Origin: Lentilactobacillus laojiaonis
GTDB lineage: Bacteria > Bacillota > Bacilli > Lactobacillales > Lactobacillaceae
Reading direction: 5' to 3'
DNA length: 64,000 nucleotides
NCBI RefSeq assembly: GCF_020616595.1
Contig: NZ_CP085278.1
Coordinates: forward strand, 1-64,000
The position numbers were made by a program, and so were the translations under genes. Position 1 is the stretch's first letter. Each line of letters opens with the position of its first letter. The notes beneath the pieces were generated by a model. The model was not told the origin of the DNA. It saw only the letters and a list, made by a program, of their open reading frames with translations, and did not search any database. This document shows, in pieces, positions 22,483 through 30,887 of this stretch.

Positions 22483-23658
22483 GTTAGATTGAATAATTAG
22501 GTAACTGATAATCATACAAATTAGGATGGCTAAAGCCATTGGCAAATAAGTGTGTACGCCCATTAAACCAACTACTGGGGACATGATACTACCGATAGCA
22601 TTTTGAGAGAGTCCCATCAAAGCAGAAGTTCCGCCGACACTCTTTACTTTGGTGTTCATTACTGTAGCGGATGTAAGGGTTAATAAGATGCCTAATTGAA
22701 TCGTAATAATAAATATTAAAGTACAAACAAGCCAGAAGTTTGGCATGATAAACCAACTTAAAAGAAGGAGCGTTCCGGTAAATAAAATACTTAACATAGT
22801 GGAATTAGTTTGTTGTTGCGCCGAAAAACGATCAATCAATTTAGCTGGTAATAAGGAACCAACGGCGATGCCAACTCCATTTAGTGCGTAGATTAGACTA
22901 AATCCTTGCGCTGATAAGTGATAATAGCTTTGGAAAATAAAGGATGAAGCAGAAATATAACTAAATAATGCGCCATATACTAAACCAGAAACTAAAATAC
23001 TTTTACGTAAAGGCCGGTTTATAAGTAATTTAACGGTATCAATAATGCTAGTTGTTAAATTACTATTGATCCGTTGTTGTGATGGTAACGATTCCGAGAA
23101 ACCAAAAATAATGGATAGAATAATTATTAATCCAATAATTGCTAATAAGAAAAAGATTCCGCGCCAATTAAGGAATTTAACTAGTTGACCACCGATAATT
23201 GGTGAAATTACTGGGAAAATTCCATTAACGCCAGATAGCATAGAATAAAAACGGAGTAAAAGTGGTCCAGAGAAGTGATCGCGAGCAATGGCTCGGGATA
23301 ACACTTGGCCACTAGAACCACTTAGACCTTGGATTAATCTTAAAAATATTAAGAGGTAGATGGAATTCGTAAAAGCAATTAATAATGAAGATAAACTGAA
23401 AACAGCAAATCCAATGATCAATGGGATTTTACGGCCATATTTATCACTTAGAGGTCCAATAATTAGTTGGCCAATCGCTAACCCGAATAAACAAGCACTT
23501 AAGCTAAGTTGCATTAATGAAGCTGAAGTATGTAAATTTTGGGTTATTTGCGGAAGGGCCGGTAAATATAAGTCAATTGAAAGGGGCCCCGTGGCACTAA
23601 TGGTACCTAATAAGATCGTTAGCCAAACTTTCTTGGCTGTTGAAACATTTTTGTTCAT
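22462..23658 (-). CDS. Bcr/CflA-type multidrug efflux MFS transporter
   Basis: Proton-coupled exporter of the major facilitator superfamily with 12 predicted membrane helices. The first helix region contains SIDLYLPALPQI, a hallmark of the Bcr/CflA (bicyclomycin/chloramphenicol) subgroup. The MFS loop 2-3 motif reads GPLSDKYGRKIPL, and FLRLIQGLSGSSGQVLSRAIARD is the typical fourth-helix region. The 398 residues are usual. It runs divergently from lepB, with a 22-bp inverted repeat between them that may be an operator. The substrate cannot be inferred. Confidence 0.88.
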   Translation of the reverse strand: MNKNVSTAKKVWLTILLGTISATGPLSIDLYLPALPQITQNLHTSASLMQLSLSACLFGLAIGQLIIGPLSDKYGRKIPLIIGFAVFSLSSLLIAFTNSIYLLIFLRLIQGLSGSSGQVLSRAIARDHFSGPLLLRFYSMLSGVNGIFPVISPIIGGQLVKFLNWRGIFFLLAIIGLIIILSIIFGFSESLPSQQRINSNLTTSIIDTVKLLINRPLRKSILVSGLVYGALFSYISASSFIFQSYYHLSAQGFSLIYALNGVGIAVGSLLPAKLIDRFSAQQQTNSTMLSILFTGTLLLLSWFIMPNFWLVCTLIFIITIQLGILLTLTSATVMNTKVKSVGGTSALMGLSQNAIGSIMSPVVGLMGVHTYLPMALAILICMIISYLIIQSNKKDLAN

Positions 23659-23712
23659 GTCAGTCGCTCGTTTCTAAAATAAAATTGTCAATTTAACTGC
23701 TAGTATACCATA

Positions 23713-23734
23713 TTGACCGCAGAATTACGGTCAA
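23713..23734. promoter_or_regulatory. Operator-like inverted repeat between the exporter and lepB
   Basis: TTGACCG (23713-23719) and CGGTCAA (23728-23734) form perfect 7-bp arms around 8 bases. The left arm also provides a plus-strand -35 (TTGACC) with TATAAA 17 bases later, so a bound protein would compete with polymerase. No T run follows. Confidence 0.5.
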
Positions 23735-23788
23735 ATATAAAACTATGGTACAATTGCTATATAAATTAATTAAGGGAGCAATTGCTTA

Positions 23789-24376
23789 ATGAAAACAATT
23801 AAAGAAATTTTAAGTTGGGTAATTCCAATTGTAGCCGGAATTTTAATTGCTTTAGCGATTAAACAATTTGTAGTAACCATTGCTAAAGTGGACGGTCCAT
23901 CAATGGAACCTAATTTAGTTAATAAGGAACGAATGTTAGTATGGCGCAATTCTGATATTAAACGGATGAGCGTAATTGTTTTTGATGCTTATGGAGAAGA
24001 TCCTAGTGCGACCACCAAAAATACTGATTATGTAAAACGAGTAATTGGGGTTCCGGGTGATACAGTTGCAAGTAAAAACGGTAACCTTTATGTTAACGGA
24101 AAATTAGTTAAACAAAATTTTATTAGCGAATATGAACGGACCCAAGGAACTGGTAATTGGGATCTTAAGACGCTATCCAAAAACTGGAGTAAGAATGTTG
24201 GGGTAACTAAGGTTCCTAAAGGCCAATACTTTGTAATGGGAGATCATCGTAGTGTTTCTAATGATGGACGTTACTGGGGATTTGTGCCTAAAGATAAAAT
24301 TGCGGGAGTTGTTAAAGTACCGTTCTGGGCAACGGATGCTACTAAACGCCACAATGTAAATAAATTGGCTGAATAA
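23789..24376 (+). CDS. lepB: Signal peptidase I
   Basis: Membrane-anchored protease that removes signal peptides from exported proteins. One N-terminal membrane helix (about residues 8-28) precedes the catalytic serine Ser38 in DGPSMEPNL and the general base Lys83 in YVKRVIGVPGD. The later box GDHRSVSNDGRYWG is intact. The 195 residues are typical of the Gram-positive type. GGGAG lies before the ATG. It is a single gene with a terminator after it. Confidence 0.97.
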   Translation: MKTIKEILSWVIPIVAGILIALAIKQFVVTIAKVDGPSMEPNLVNKERMLVWRNSDIKRMSVIVFDAYGEDPSATTKNTDYVKRVIGVPGDTVASKNGNLYVNGKLVKQNFISEYERTQGTGNWDLKTLSKNWSKNVGVTKVPKGQYFVMGDHRSVSNDGRYWGFVPKDKIAGVVKVPFWATDATKRHNVNKLAE

Positions 24377-24377
24377 T

Positions 24378-24407
24378 AAAAACCGCTAACCTAGGTTAGC
24401 GGTTTTT
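24378..24407 (+). terminator. Terminator of lepB
   Basis: AAAACCGCTAACC and GGTTAGCGGTTTT with loop TA, followed by T residues. Confidence 0.88.
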
Positions 24408-24428
24408 ATTAACAATGGGGGAATGACA

Positions 24429-25196
24429 ATGTTAAAGTTGGAATCATGGAATGTAAATGGAATTCGAGCAGCAGTTAAACATGGTTTTATGGATATTTTT
24501 AATCAATTAGATGCGGATATTTTTTGTATTCAAGAAACTAAACTGCAAGCGGGGCAAATCGAATTAGAGTTACCGGGATACTATCAATTTTGGAACTATG
24601 CCGATAAAAAGGGATATTCAGGAACGGCGATCTTTACTAAATATCAACCTAAACGAGTTAGTAATGGAATCGGGTCCCCACAGTTTGATGATGAGGGGAG
24701 GGTGATAACTTTAGAGTACGAAAAGGTATTTATCGTTACCAGTTATACGCCGAACTCACAGCCTAAATTAAAACGTCTAGGTTATCGTCGTTTGTGGAAT
24801 GATGCTTTTTTAGCCTATATTAATCAATTAAAAGCTGTTAAACCAGTAATTTTTTGTGGGGATTTAAATGTGGCTCATCAAGAAATTGATTTAAAACATC
24901 CTGATCATCATCATTTGTCATCCGGATTTTCTAATGAAGAGCGTGCTGATTTTAGTGAGTTATTGAAATCCGGGTATGTGGATACTTTTAGATGCTTACA
25001 TGCTGATAAACTTGATGCCTACACTTGGTGGTATTATCGATTTCATGCTAGAAATACCAATGCGGGTTGGCGAATTGATTACTTTGTAGTTTCAGAAAAT
25101 TTAGCCTCCCATATTGTGGAAGCTAATATCTTAGATGAAGTATACGGATCAGATCATGCCCCAGTTGAATTGAAAATTGAATTAGATTTAAATTAG
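24429..25196 (+). CDS. exoA: Exodeoxyribonuclease III / AP endonuclease (ExoA type)
   Basis: Repairs abasic sites and trims 3' ends in base-excision repair. It has the exonuclease-endonuclease-phosphatase fold with WNVNGIRAAV, the metal-binding glutamate in IQETKLQ, the catalytic GDLNVAHQEIDL and the C-terminal GSDHAPV. The family core DAYTWWYYR and NAGWRIDYFVVS are also present. There are two in-frame ATGs; the second at 24429 lies eight bases after GGGG and gives 255 residues. It forms its own transcription unit. Confidence 0.96.
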   Translation: MLKLESWNVNGIRAAVKHGFMDIFNQLDADIFCIQETKLQAGQIELELPGYYQFWNYADKKGYSGTAIFTKYQPKRVSNGIGSPQFDDEGRVITLEYEKVFIVTSYTPNSQPKLKRLGYRRLWNDAFLAYINQLKAVKPVIFCGDLNVAHQEIDLKHPDHHHLSSGFSNEERADFSELLKSGYVDTFRCLHADKLDAYTWWYYRFHARNTNAGWRIDYFVVSENLASHIVEANILDEVYGSDHAPVELKIELDLN

Positions 25197-25209
25197 CCAT
25201 TGAATGAAA

Positions 25210-25246
25210 ACCGGTTCTCGTTTATAATGGAAACTGGTTTTCAAAC
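25210..25246 (+). terminator. Weak terminator-like hairpin after exoA
   Basis: TGAAAACCGGTT and AACTGGTTTTCA pair with one G-U. Only a short T tract is present, so termination may be partial. Confidence 0.4.
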
Positions 25247-25283
25247 AGATTGCACTATAAATGTATGGTAATGAGGTGAAATT

Positions 25284-25793
25284 ATGGCTAAAACAATTAA
25301 AAACTTAGCTGATGAATTAGGTGTTTCTAAAACAGCGATTAGAAAGCACATGGATGATCAATTCAGAGAAGAATTTACCATTAAAGATGGAAATAAGATT
25401 TTGATTAAAGATGAGGGAGCTGAAGAACTTAAAAACCAGTTCGCAAATCAATCAGAAACCGAGCACGAACCTATCGAAAAGCCTGAAGAAATCAAAGATT
25501 CTAATGCTAGTAGTTCAGTGAATCAATTTGATATCTTAGCAAAACAATTAAATAGCCAAGCTGATCAATTGATTGCTAAAGATAAACAAATTGCCGATTT
25601 ACATAAATTACTTGATCAATCTCAACAACTTCAGTTGGATGTTCAAAATAAATTAAGAAAAATCGAAAGTGCTCCTAAAGTGGAACAAATTGCTAATGAT
25701 AATGGTGATACCGCAGTAGAAACTTTAACTAAAGAATCTACAGAACAAACTAATCACGTCAAACCTAAAAAACGCCACTGGTGGAATTTCTAA
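25284..25793 (+). CDS. DUF536-like protein: helix-turn-helix head and coiled-coil body
   Basis: The first 30 residues form a putative helix-turn-helix (KTIKNLADELGVSKTAIRKH). A short basic segment and an acidic linker follow, then a predicted coiled coil at about residues 90-130 (heptad-like QLNSQADQLIAKDKQIADL). The C-terminus ends in the aromatic KKRHWWNF. This layout matches the DUF536 proteins found next to replication genes on Lactobacillus plasmids and also on chromosomes. The function of the family is not established; a DNA-binding accessory role is inferred. It has 169 residues and stands alone with its own terminator. Confidence 0.7.
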   Translation: MAKTIKNLADELGVSKTAIRKHMDDQFREEFTIKDGNKILIKDEGAEELKNQFANQSETEHEPIEKPEEIKDSNASSSVNQFDILAKQLNSQADQLIAKDKQIADLHKLLDQSQQLQLDVQNKLRKIESAPKVEQIANDNGDTAVETLTKESTEQTNHVKPKKRHWWNF

Positions 25794-25820
25794 AGTCAAA
25801 GTATTTACTTTGGCTTTTTT
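25792..25820 (+). terminator. Terminator of the DUF536-like gene
   Basis: AGTCAAAGTA, loop TT and TACTTTGGCT, followed by TTTTT. Confidence 0.82.
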
Positions 25821-25881
25821 ATTTACTTGTTTATTTAAAAGCATTAATATCTAATTAAAACTTACTTTGGAGGAAAATGTG

Positions 25882-27207
25882 ATGAGTAAACTTAACCAAC
25901 CTTTAGATGCAACCGAGCTAAAGGAATTACATGATAATTTAAGTCAGCAGCCGGGAAATGAATTACTAAGTAATATCATCACCCAAAACGGTATCAATCA
26001 AGCTGCTCAAGATCCTAAAGCGGCCACACGATTAGACCCAGTATTTTCAATTGATTTAGATACGGGCAAAGTTTCCAATCAAAAACGTAGTGGGCGTTGT
26101 TGGTTATTTTCACTATTAAATACTTTACGACACCAGTTCGCTAAAACCTACCATGTTAAGGATTTCGAATTTTCTCAAAAGTATCTATTCTTCTGGGATA
26201 AAATTGAACGGGCCAATATCTACTATGATAATATCTTAGCAACGGCGCATAAGCCAGCTAATGATCGCGAAGTTGAATTTTATATGAGTATGCCCGGTGA
26301 AGATGGAGGACAGTGGGCCATGGCCGCTGGTTTAGTTCAAAAATATGGAGTAATGCCAGCTAGCGTTTATCCAGAAACTATCAATTCCGAAGATACTTCG
26401 GCTTATGATGCCGTGATGAATCGCAAATTAAGAAAAGATGGGATGCAACTACGCCAACTAATTAATACGGCTGCTGATGATCAAACCATTACGGATACTC
26501 GTAAACGGATGCTAAAAGAAGTTTATCAAATAACGGCCTACTCTTTTGGGGAACCGCCAATGAAATTTGATTTAGAATATCGCGATGATGATCATAACTA
26601 TCATTTAGATCAAGGTCTAACACCACAAGAATTTTATACTAAATATGTGAATGTTGATTTAGATAATTACGTAGTTTTGAGTAATTCTCCGGATAAGGAA
26701 TATAACCAAGTCTATACTTTACCTAGTCAAGATAATATCGTAGGTGGTAAAAAAATTGAATTTTTAAATCTACCGATGAAAGACCTGAAACAAGCAGCTA
26801 TTCAAACGCTACAAAATGGTGAAACGCTTTGGTTTGGTAATGATGTTTTACAACAAATGAGTCGTAAGCAAGGATATTTAGATGCCAATCTTTATCACTA
26901 TTCTCAATTATTCAACGTTGATTTATCAATGAGTAAGGCCGATCGTTTAACTTATCATGAAGCCGAAGTCTCCCATGCGATGACTTTAACGGGAGTGGAT
27001 TTAGTTAATGATCAACCAACTAAATGGAAAGTTGAAAATTCCTGGGGTGAAAAAACCGGCGAGAAAGGTTACTTCACAATGTCGGATGACTGGATGGATG
27101 CATATGTCTATGAAGTAGTGGTTAAAAAAGATTATTTAACTAAGCCACAGTTAGCCATTTTAGATCAACCCAAAATTCAATTGGATCCTTGGGATTCATT
27201 ACGTTAA
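25882..27207 (+). CDS. pepC: Aminopeptidase C (bleomycin hydrolase family)
   Basis: Cytoplasmic cysteine aminopeptidase used by lactic acid bacteria to release amino acids from peptides. The papain-like catalytic residues are visible: Cys73 in NQKRSGRCWLFS, His in EVSHAMTLTGVD and Asn in WKVENSWGEKTG. The C-terminal tail that blocks the active-site cleft is present (QLDPWDSLR). The open frame begins at 25867, but ATG at 25882 lies eight bases after GGAGG and gives 441 residues, normal for PepC. It is a single-gene unit. Confidence 0.96.
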   Translation: MSKLNQPLDATELKELHDNLSQQPGNELLSNIITQNGINQAAQDPKAATRLDPVFSIDLDTGKVSNQKRSGRCWLFSLLNTLRHQFAKTYHVKDFEFSQKYLFFWDKIERANIYYDNILATAHKPANDREVEFYMSMPGEDGGQWAMAAGLVQKYGVMPASVYPETINSEDTSAYDAVMNRKLRKDGMQLRQLINTAADDQTITDTRKRMLKEVYQITAYSFGEPPMKFDLEYRDDDHNYHLDQGLTPQEFYTKYVNVDLDNYVVLSNSPDKEYNQVYTLPSQDNIVGGKKIEFLNLPMKDLKQAAIQTLQNGETLWFGNDVLQQMSRKQGYLDANLYHYSQLFNVDLSMSKADRLTYHEAEVSHAMTLTGVDLVNDQPTKWKVENSWGEKTGEKGYFTMSDDWMDAYVYEVVVKKDYLTKPQLAILDQPKIQLDPWDSLR

Positions 27208-27242
27208 AAAAAGACCAACTAATTTAATTAGTTGGTCTTTTT
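27206..27242. terminator. Bidirectional terminator between pepC and the eRF1-like gene
   Basis: AAAAAGACCAACTAA and TTAGTTGGTCTTTTT with a five-base loop. Converging genes share it. Confidence 0.9.
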
Positions 27243-27251
27243 GAGTGGGTA

Positions 27252-28424
27252 TTATTTATTTAATTGGGATTCGGTTTGTGGAAAACGGATGATAGCGGCC
27301 ACGTCTTCGTTTTTAACGGGCATATCGGCTTCATCTAGAATATAAACTGGACCATCAAAACCGCTGACAGTAATTGCTAAATCATTTAAAGCATTACTTG
27401 GGTGCCCTTCGGCATTGTGCATGTCATATTGAATGTTAGCTGTGTCTTTTTCTGGAATATAAGCATCGCGTTTAATAAATAAAGTATCAACTTGTCCAGA
27501 TACAGCTGCATCCACGATTTTGTGAATATCAGTTAGCGTCTTCTTAGCACCAGTTTGGGCATCGTAACGGCTAGCCAACTCTTTGATTGAAGCAGCGTTA
27601 AATTGTTGGTTAATGCTACGGACGATATTTAAAATTTCTTGGTGTGAAGTCTTCATACTTGGAATCTTGTTAACTTTAATATCTTTAGATAGCAATGGGT
27701 TTTGAGAAACCTTTCTAAATTCACCATCTTCAGCTACTAAAGCAGCTAAGACGACGGGAAGATGATCTTTGTTGGTGAAATTGATACGAACATATTCATC
27801 AATGGCTTTAAAGAAGCGACCTTGATCATTGCGAACGGTTTCTTCTTTTGGATTATGCGCATTAAGAGTAGTGCCTCGACCAGTTCCGGTTGATTTTTGT
27901 TTTTGTTTACCACCGATTAAATCTTCACCTAAAGTACCAGTTAAAGTCTTAGGCATGTTAGGATCATCAATTTCGGTAATGGTACGATCTTTAATTTGGA
28001 ATAATCTAAAGGTATCTTTTCTTGCGATAATTAAATTGTAAGCTAAGGTAAATTGATAGTCTTTCATAAGTGGTAATACTTGCATTGTTTCGCTAACAGC
28101 AAAGCCAGTGTCAACGGGATAGTTTAAACGAAAGGCTTGCATGTCATCAGGACTGACGTATAAAGCTAATCCTTGGGAAACATCGTTACCGAGGGTTTCA
28201 GTTTGTAAGAGTTGTTGTAATTGTTGTTCGTATTTAGGCCAGTCCTTGCTAGGATATTGTTTAAGATAAGCTGCCTTAGCATCGGTAATTAAGCTGTTTA
28301 ATTGGGTCTTATCACTAACTGAATCGTCAATCTTGGGGCTTAATGGCATGACGATTGAAACAATCGGTGTTTTTTTAGATTCTAAAGTTAATAAATTTTT
28401 CATTTTAATTGTATTATTTGCCAT
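27252..28424 (-). CDS. Bacterial eRF1-like protein (baeRF family, probably family 6)
   Basis: A 390-residue protein that resembles the bacterial archaeo-eukaryotic release factor group, whose members share the domain plan of eRF1 and the ribosome-rescue factor Pelota. An N-terminal domain (about residues 1-150) includes IVSIVMPLSPK and LALYVSPDDMQAF. A loop rich in G, K and T follows (LIGGKQKQKSTGTGRG), in the place where eRF1 has its GGQ loop. The C-terminal domain (about 230-385) has VDTLFIKRDAY, as in eRF1 domain 3. The subfamily call is from memory of its general look. Its function in lactobacilli is not known; action on ribosomes is inferred. Confidence 0.65.
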   Translation of the reverse strand: MANNTIKMKNLLTLESKKTPIVSIVMPLSPKIDDSVSDKTQLNSLITDAKAAYLKQYPSKDWPKYEQQLQQLLQTETLGNDVSQGLALYVSPDDMQAFRLNYPVDTGFAVSETMQVLPLMKDYQFTLAYNLIIARKDTFRLFQIKDRTITEIDDPNMPKTLTGTLGEDLIGGKQKQKSTGTGRGTTLNAHNPKEETVRNDQGRFFKAIDEYVRINFTNKDHLPVVLAALVAEDGEFRKVSQNPLLSKDIKVNKIPSMKTSHQEILNIVRSINQQFNAASIKELASRYDAQTGAKKTLTDIHKIVDAAVSGQVDTLFIKRDAYIPEKDTANIQYDMHNAEGHPSNALNDLAITVSGFDGPVYILDEADMPVKNEDVAAIIRFPQTESQLNK

Positions 28425-28629
28425 AAATAAATCCCTCCAATTTCAAACTATAATTCACGATAATAATAGCACGCTGGTTCTAAAAAGTGTTATCAAACGC
28501 CTAGCCTTCATTCGCGACTAAGCAACCTAATTTAGAAACCCGCTTTGTTTATGGTTTAATTTTAGTATATATTAATATAGTAAAAATTATTCTAAATGTG
28601 CTCTAAATAAATCGTTGGAGGTTACGATA

Positions 28630-30087
28630 GTGATTAATTGGCACTTATTTTTTGAATTTATAATCATTTTAAATGCGGTTCTAGCAATTATTACAGTGTT
28701 TAGACAAAAAAGAGATATTGCTGCTATTTGGGCTTGGCTATTGGTGCTTACGTTTTTGCCCATCATTGGTTTTATAATCTATGCTTTTTTTGGTCGCAAA
28801 CTACCCAAAAACCGGCTATTTAAGTTACACAATCATGTACAAATGCAGTTAGACGAACGGTTAACTGATCAACGAAGCCAAGAAGGTAATTCCAATTTTT
28901 CAGAATCGGATTTAATTTCTAGCGAATATCGTAACGTAGTGGATTTATTTATTAATTCAGATTTTGCATTTTTGGCCCGCAAGAATCGAATCCATATCTT
29001 TACTGATGGTAATGATTTATTTCACCGAATGATTGAAGATATCGAAGCGGCTAAAAGTAGTATTAATATCGAATTTTATACGTTTTATAATGACGAAATT
29101 GGTAATGAGATGTTAGATTTACTAGTTAAAAAGGCCCAAGAAGGTGTCGAAGTGCGAGTTTTGTATGATGCTTTTGGATCATTAGGAACGACACGAAAAT
29201 TTTTCGAACCTTTGCGTAAGGCCGGGGGCTACGCCTATCCCTTTCTAAATACGCATTCATTTATCATCGATTTTCGAATTAATTTTAGAGACCACCGTAA
29301 AATTGTCGTCATTGACGGAAAAATTGGCTATATTGGCGGCTATAATATTGGCGATCAATATTTGAATCGAAGTAAAAAGTTTGGTCGTTGGCGCGATACC
29401 CATTTACGAATTGTTGGTTCAGCCGTGTTTGGTTTACAATCTAGGTTTGTTTTAGATTGGGATGCCACTAGTACCGAAGCTCAATTCAATGAGAAAAAAG
29501 TCGATGCTAAATATTTTCCTGTTAGTGCGACTAAAGGAACGGCTAACGTTCAAGTAGTTTCTAGTGGGCCTAACTCTGAAAATCAGCAAATTAAACTGGG
29601 ATATATAAAAATGATTTTATCAGCAAAACGATATTGTTGGATTCAAACTCCGTACTTAATTCCGGACGACAGTGTGCTCGATGCGATTAAAATAGCGATT
29701 CAATCGGGAGTGGACGTGCGGATTATGGTCCCTAATATGCCGGATCATCCCTTTGTTTATCGAGCTACTCAATACTATGCTAATCAATTGGCTCAAGAAG
29801 GCGTCAAAATATATTATTATCAAGACGGCTTTTTACATGCCAAAACTACCATGATTGATGGTAAGCTTGCTTCAGTAGGTTCCGCTAATTATGATTTTAG
29901 AAGTTTTAAATTAAATTTTGAAACGAATTCATTTATTTATGATGAAACTATTACTAAAGAATTGACCCAGATCTATAAAGAAGATATTAAAAATAGCATT
30001 TTACAAACTCCAGAAATGTTTAATCAACAAAGTAGTTGGTTGAAATTTAAGCAAATATTTAGTCGATTATTCTCGCCAATTTTGTAG
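28630..30087 (+). CDS. cls: Cardiolipin synthase
   Basis: Phospholipase D-family enzyme that joins two phosphatidylglycerols to make cardiolipin in the membrane. Two N-terminal membrane helices (about residues 3-25 and 33-55) precede two HKD motifs: HRKIVVIDGKIGYIGGYN and HAKTTMIDGKLASVGSAN. Each is followed by the expected downstream residues. The frame opens at 28615, but GTG at 28630 lies eight bases after GGAGG and gives 485 residues, the usual size. It is a single gene, divergent from the eRF1-like gene. Confidence 0.94.
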   Translation: MINWHLFFEFIIILNAVLAIITVFRQKRDIAAIWAWLLVLTFLPIIGFIIYAFFGRKLPKNRLFKLHNHVQMQLDERLTDQRSQEGNSNFSESDLISSEYRNVVDLFINSDFAFLARKNRIHIFTDGNDLFHRMIEDIEAAKSSINIEFYTFYNDEIGNEMLDLLVKKAQEGVEVRVLYDAFGSLGTTRKFFEPLRKAGGYAYPFLNTHSFIIDFRINFRDHRKIVVIDGKIGYIGGYNIGDQYLNRSKKFGRWRDTHLRIVGSAVFGLQSRFVLDWDATSTEAQFNEKKVDAKYFPVSATKGTANVQVVSSGPNSENQQIKLGYIKMILSAKRYCWIQTPYLIPDDSVLDAIKIAIQSGVDVRIMVPNMPDHPFVYRATQYYANQLAQEGVKIYYYQDGFLHAKTTMIDGKLASVGSANYDFRSFKLNFETNSFIYDETITKELTQIYKEDIKNSILQTPEMFNQQSSWLKFKQIFSRLFSPIL

Positions 30088-30096
30088 GCAAATTAT

Positions 30097-30126
30097 TTGT
30101 AAAGGCATAATTGCTAGGGCTATAAT
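30097..30126 (+). promoter_or_regulatory. Orphan promoter-like sequence after cls
   Basis: TTGTAA (30097-30102), an 18-base spacer and perfect TATAAT (30121-30126) point to the right into DNA with no gene on this strand. The next terminator is about 130 bases away. It encodes at most an 8-codon frame at 30132. Confidence 0.35.
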
Positions 30127-30255
30127 AAATTATGAAGAAAGTTGGATATTTATTGTAATTTTGTTAGTTAATTGAATAATTTACTATTAATTTGACATAT
30201 TTCATTCTTTTTCTTCACGGCTCTAAACTCGGGAATAAATTCCTTCAATAATATA

Positions 30256-30292
30256 AAAAAATGGCTTACCGTTTACGCGGTAAGCTATTTTT
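30256..30292 (-). terminator. Terminator of queT
   Basis: GCTTACCG and CGGTAAGC form the stem, with A and T tracts on each side, directly after the queT stop. Confidence 0.85.
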
Positions 30293-30810
30293 TATTTACT
30301 AAGATTAAATTTTAAGTTAACAATATATAAAATAATGGCACCAATACTCATGGTTACAAATTCTGAAATTCCCGTGGTCAAGTAAGCACTCCAAAATGTA
30401 GGCCAGAAAGCGGTACTACCTACAAAGGCAATTTCAAAAGCAATAATAAACATGAAGAAAGTTCCAATTAAAACTGAGGTTGCTAATTTAGCTACTAGGT
30501 TTTTCATCTTACGAGTAACTAAATTAATCGTAAGTAAGGCAACCAAGGTTTCTAAAGTCCCGACTACCATATCAATAGCGCCCAAAGATGACACCATGTT
30601 AGAAATAAAGCATCCTAAAGTAATCGCAATTACATAGCGTTTATTAAAAACTGCTAAATTGTTCAAACCTTCGGATGGTCTAAATTGTAAGGGACCGTAA
30701 CTAAAGACTGCAAAGACCATCGTAACAGCGATGTAGAGGGCAGCAACAACGGCAGCTTTGGTTAAATCCCGTACACTGTCGATGCCGAATAAATTTGTCT
30801 TAGAATTCAT
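30292..30810 (-). CDS. queT: QueT family queuosine-precursor transporter (ECF S component)
   Basis: Substrate-binding membrane component of an energy-coupling factor transporter for a 7-deazaguanine precursor of queuosine. It is a 172-residue protein with about five membrane helices. The N-terminal DLTKAAVVAALYIAVTMVF is followed by FSYGPLQFRPSEGLNNLAVF, which is the clearest family signature. It ends in a short basic tail. It follows the purine permease gene by 77 bases and may be cotranscribed. The region between them forms a hairpin next to the ribosome site. The ATPase module is not in this window. Confidence 0.9.
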   Translation of the reverse strand: MNSKTNLFGIDSVRDLTKAAVVAALYIAVTMVFAVFSYGPLQFRPSEGLNNLAVFNKRYVIAITLGCFISNMVSSLGAIDMVVGTLETLVALLTINLVTRKMKNLVAKLATSVLIGTFFMFIIAFEIAFVGSTAFWPTFWSAYLTTGISEFVTMSIGAIILYIVNLKFNLSK

Positions 30811-30821
30811 AAAAATTCCTT

Positions 30822-30876
30822 CCTTTAAAAAGTTGTGTTATTAGATAACCTAATTAACCTTATCTCTTTTTAAAGG
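30822..30876 (-). promoter_or_regulatory. Hairpin in the queT leader that abuts the ribosome site
   Basis: On the minus strand CCTTTAAAAAG (30876-30866) pairs perfectly with CTTTTTAAAGG (30832-30822). The right arm overlaps the start of the AAAGGAAGGA ribosome site, seven bases before the ATG. A smaller stem AGATAA/TTATCT lies inside. PreQ1 riboswitches are common before this gene family, but I could not match a preQ1-I or preQ1-II consensus here. Confidence 0.45.
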
Positions 30877-30887
30877 CGAGGTCAAAA

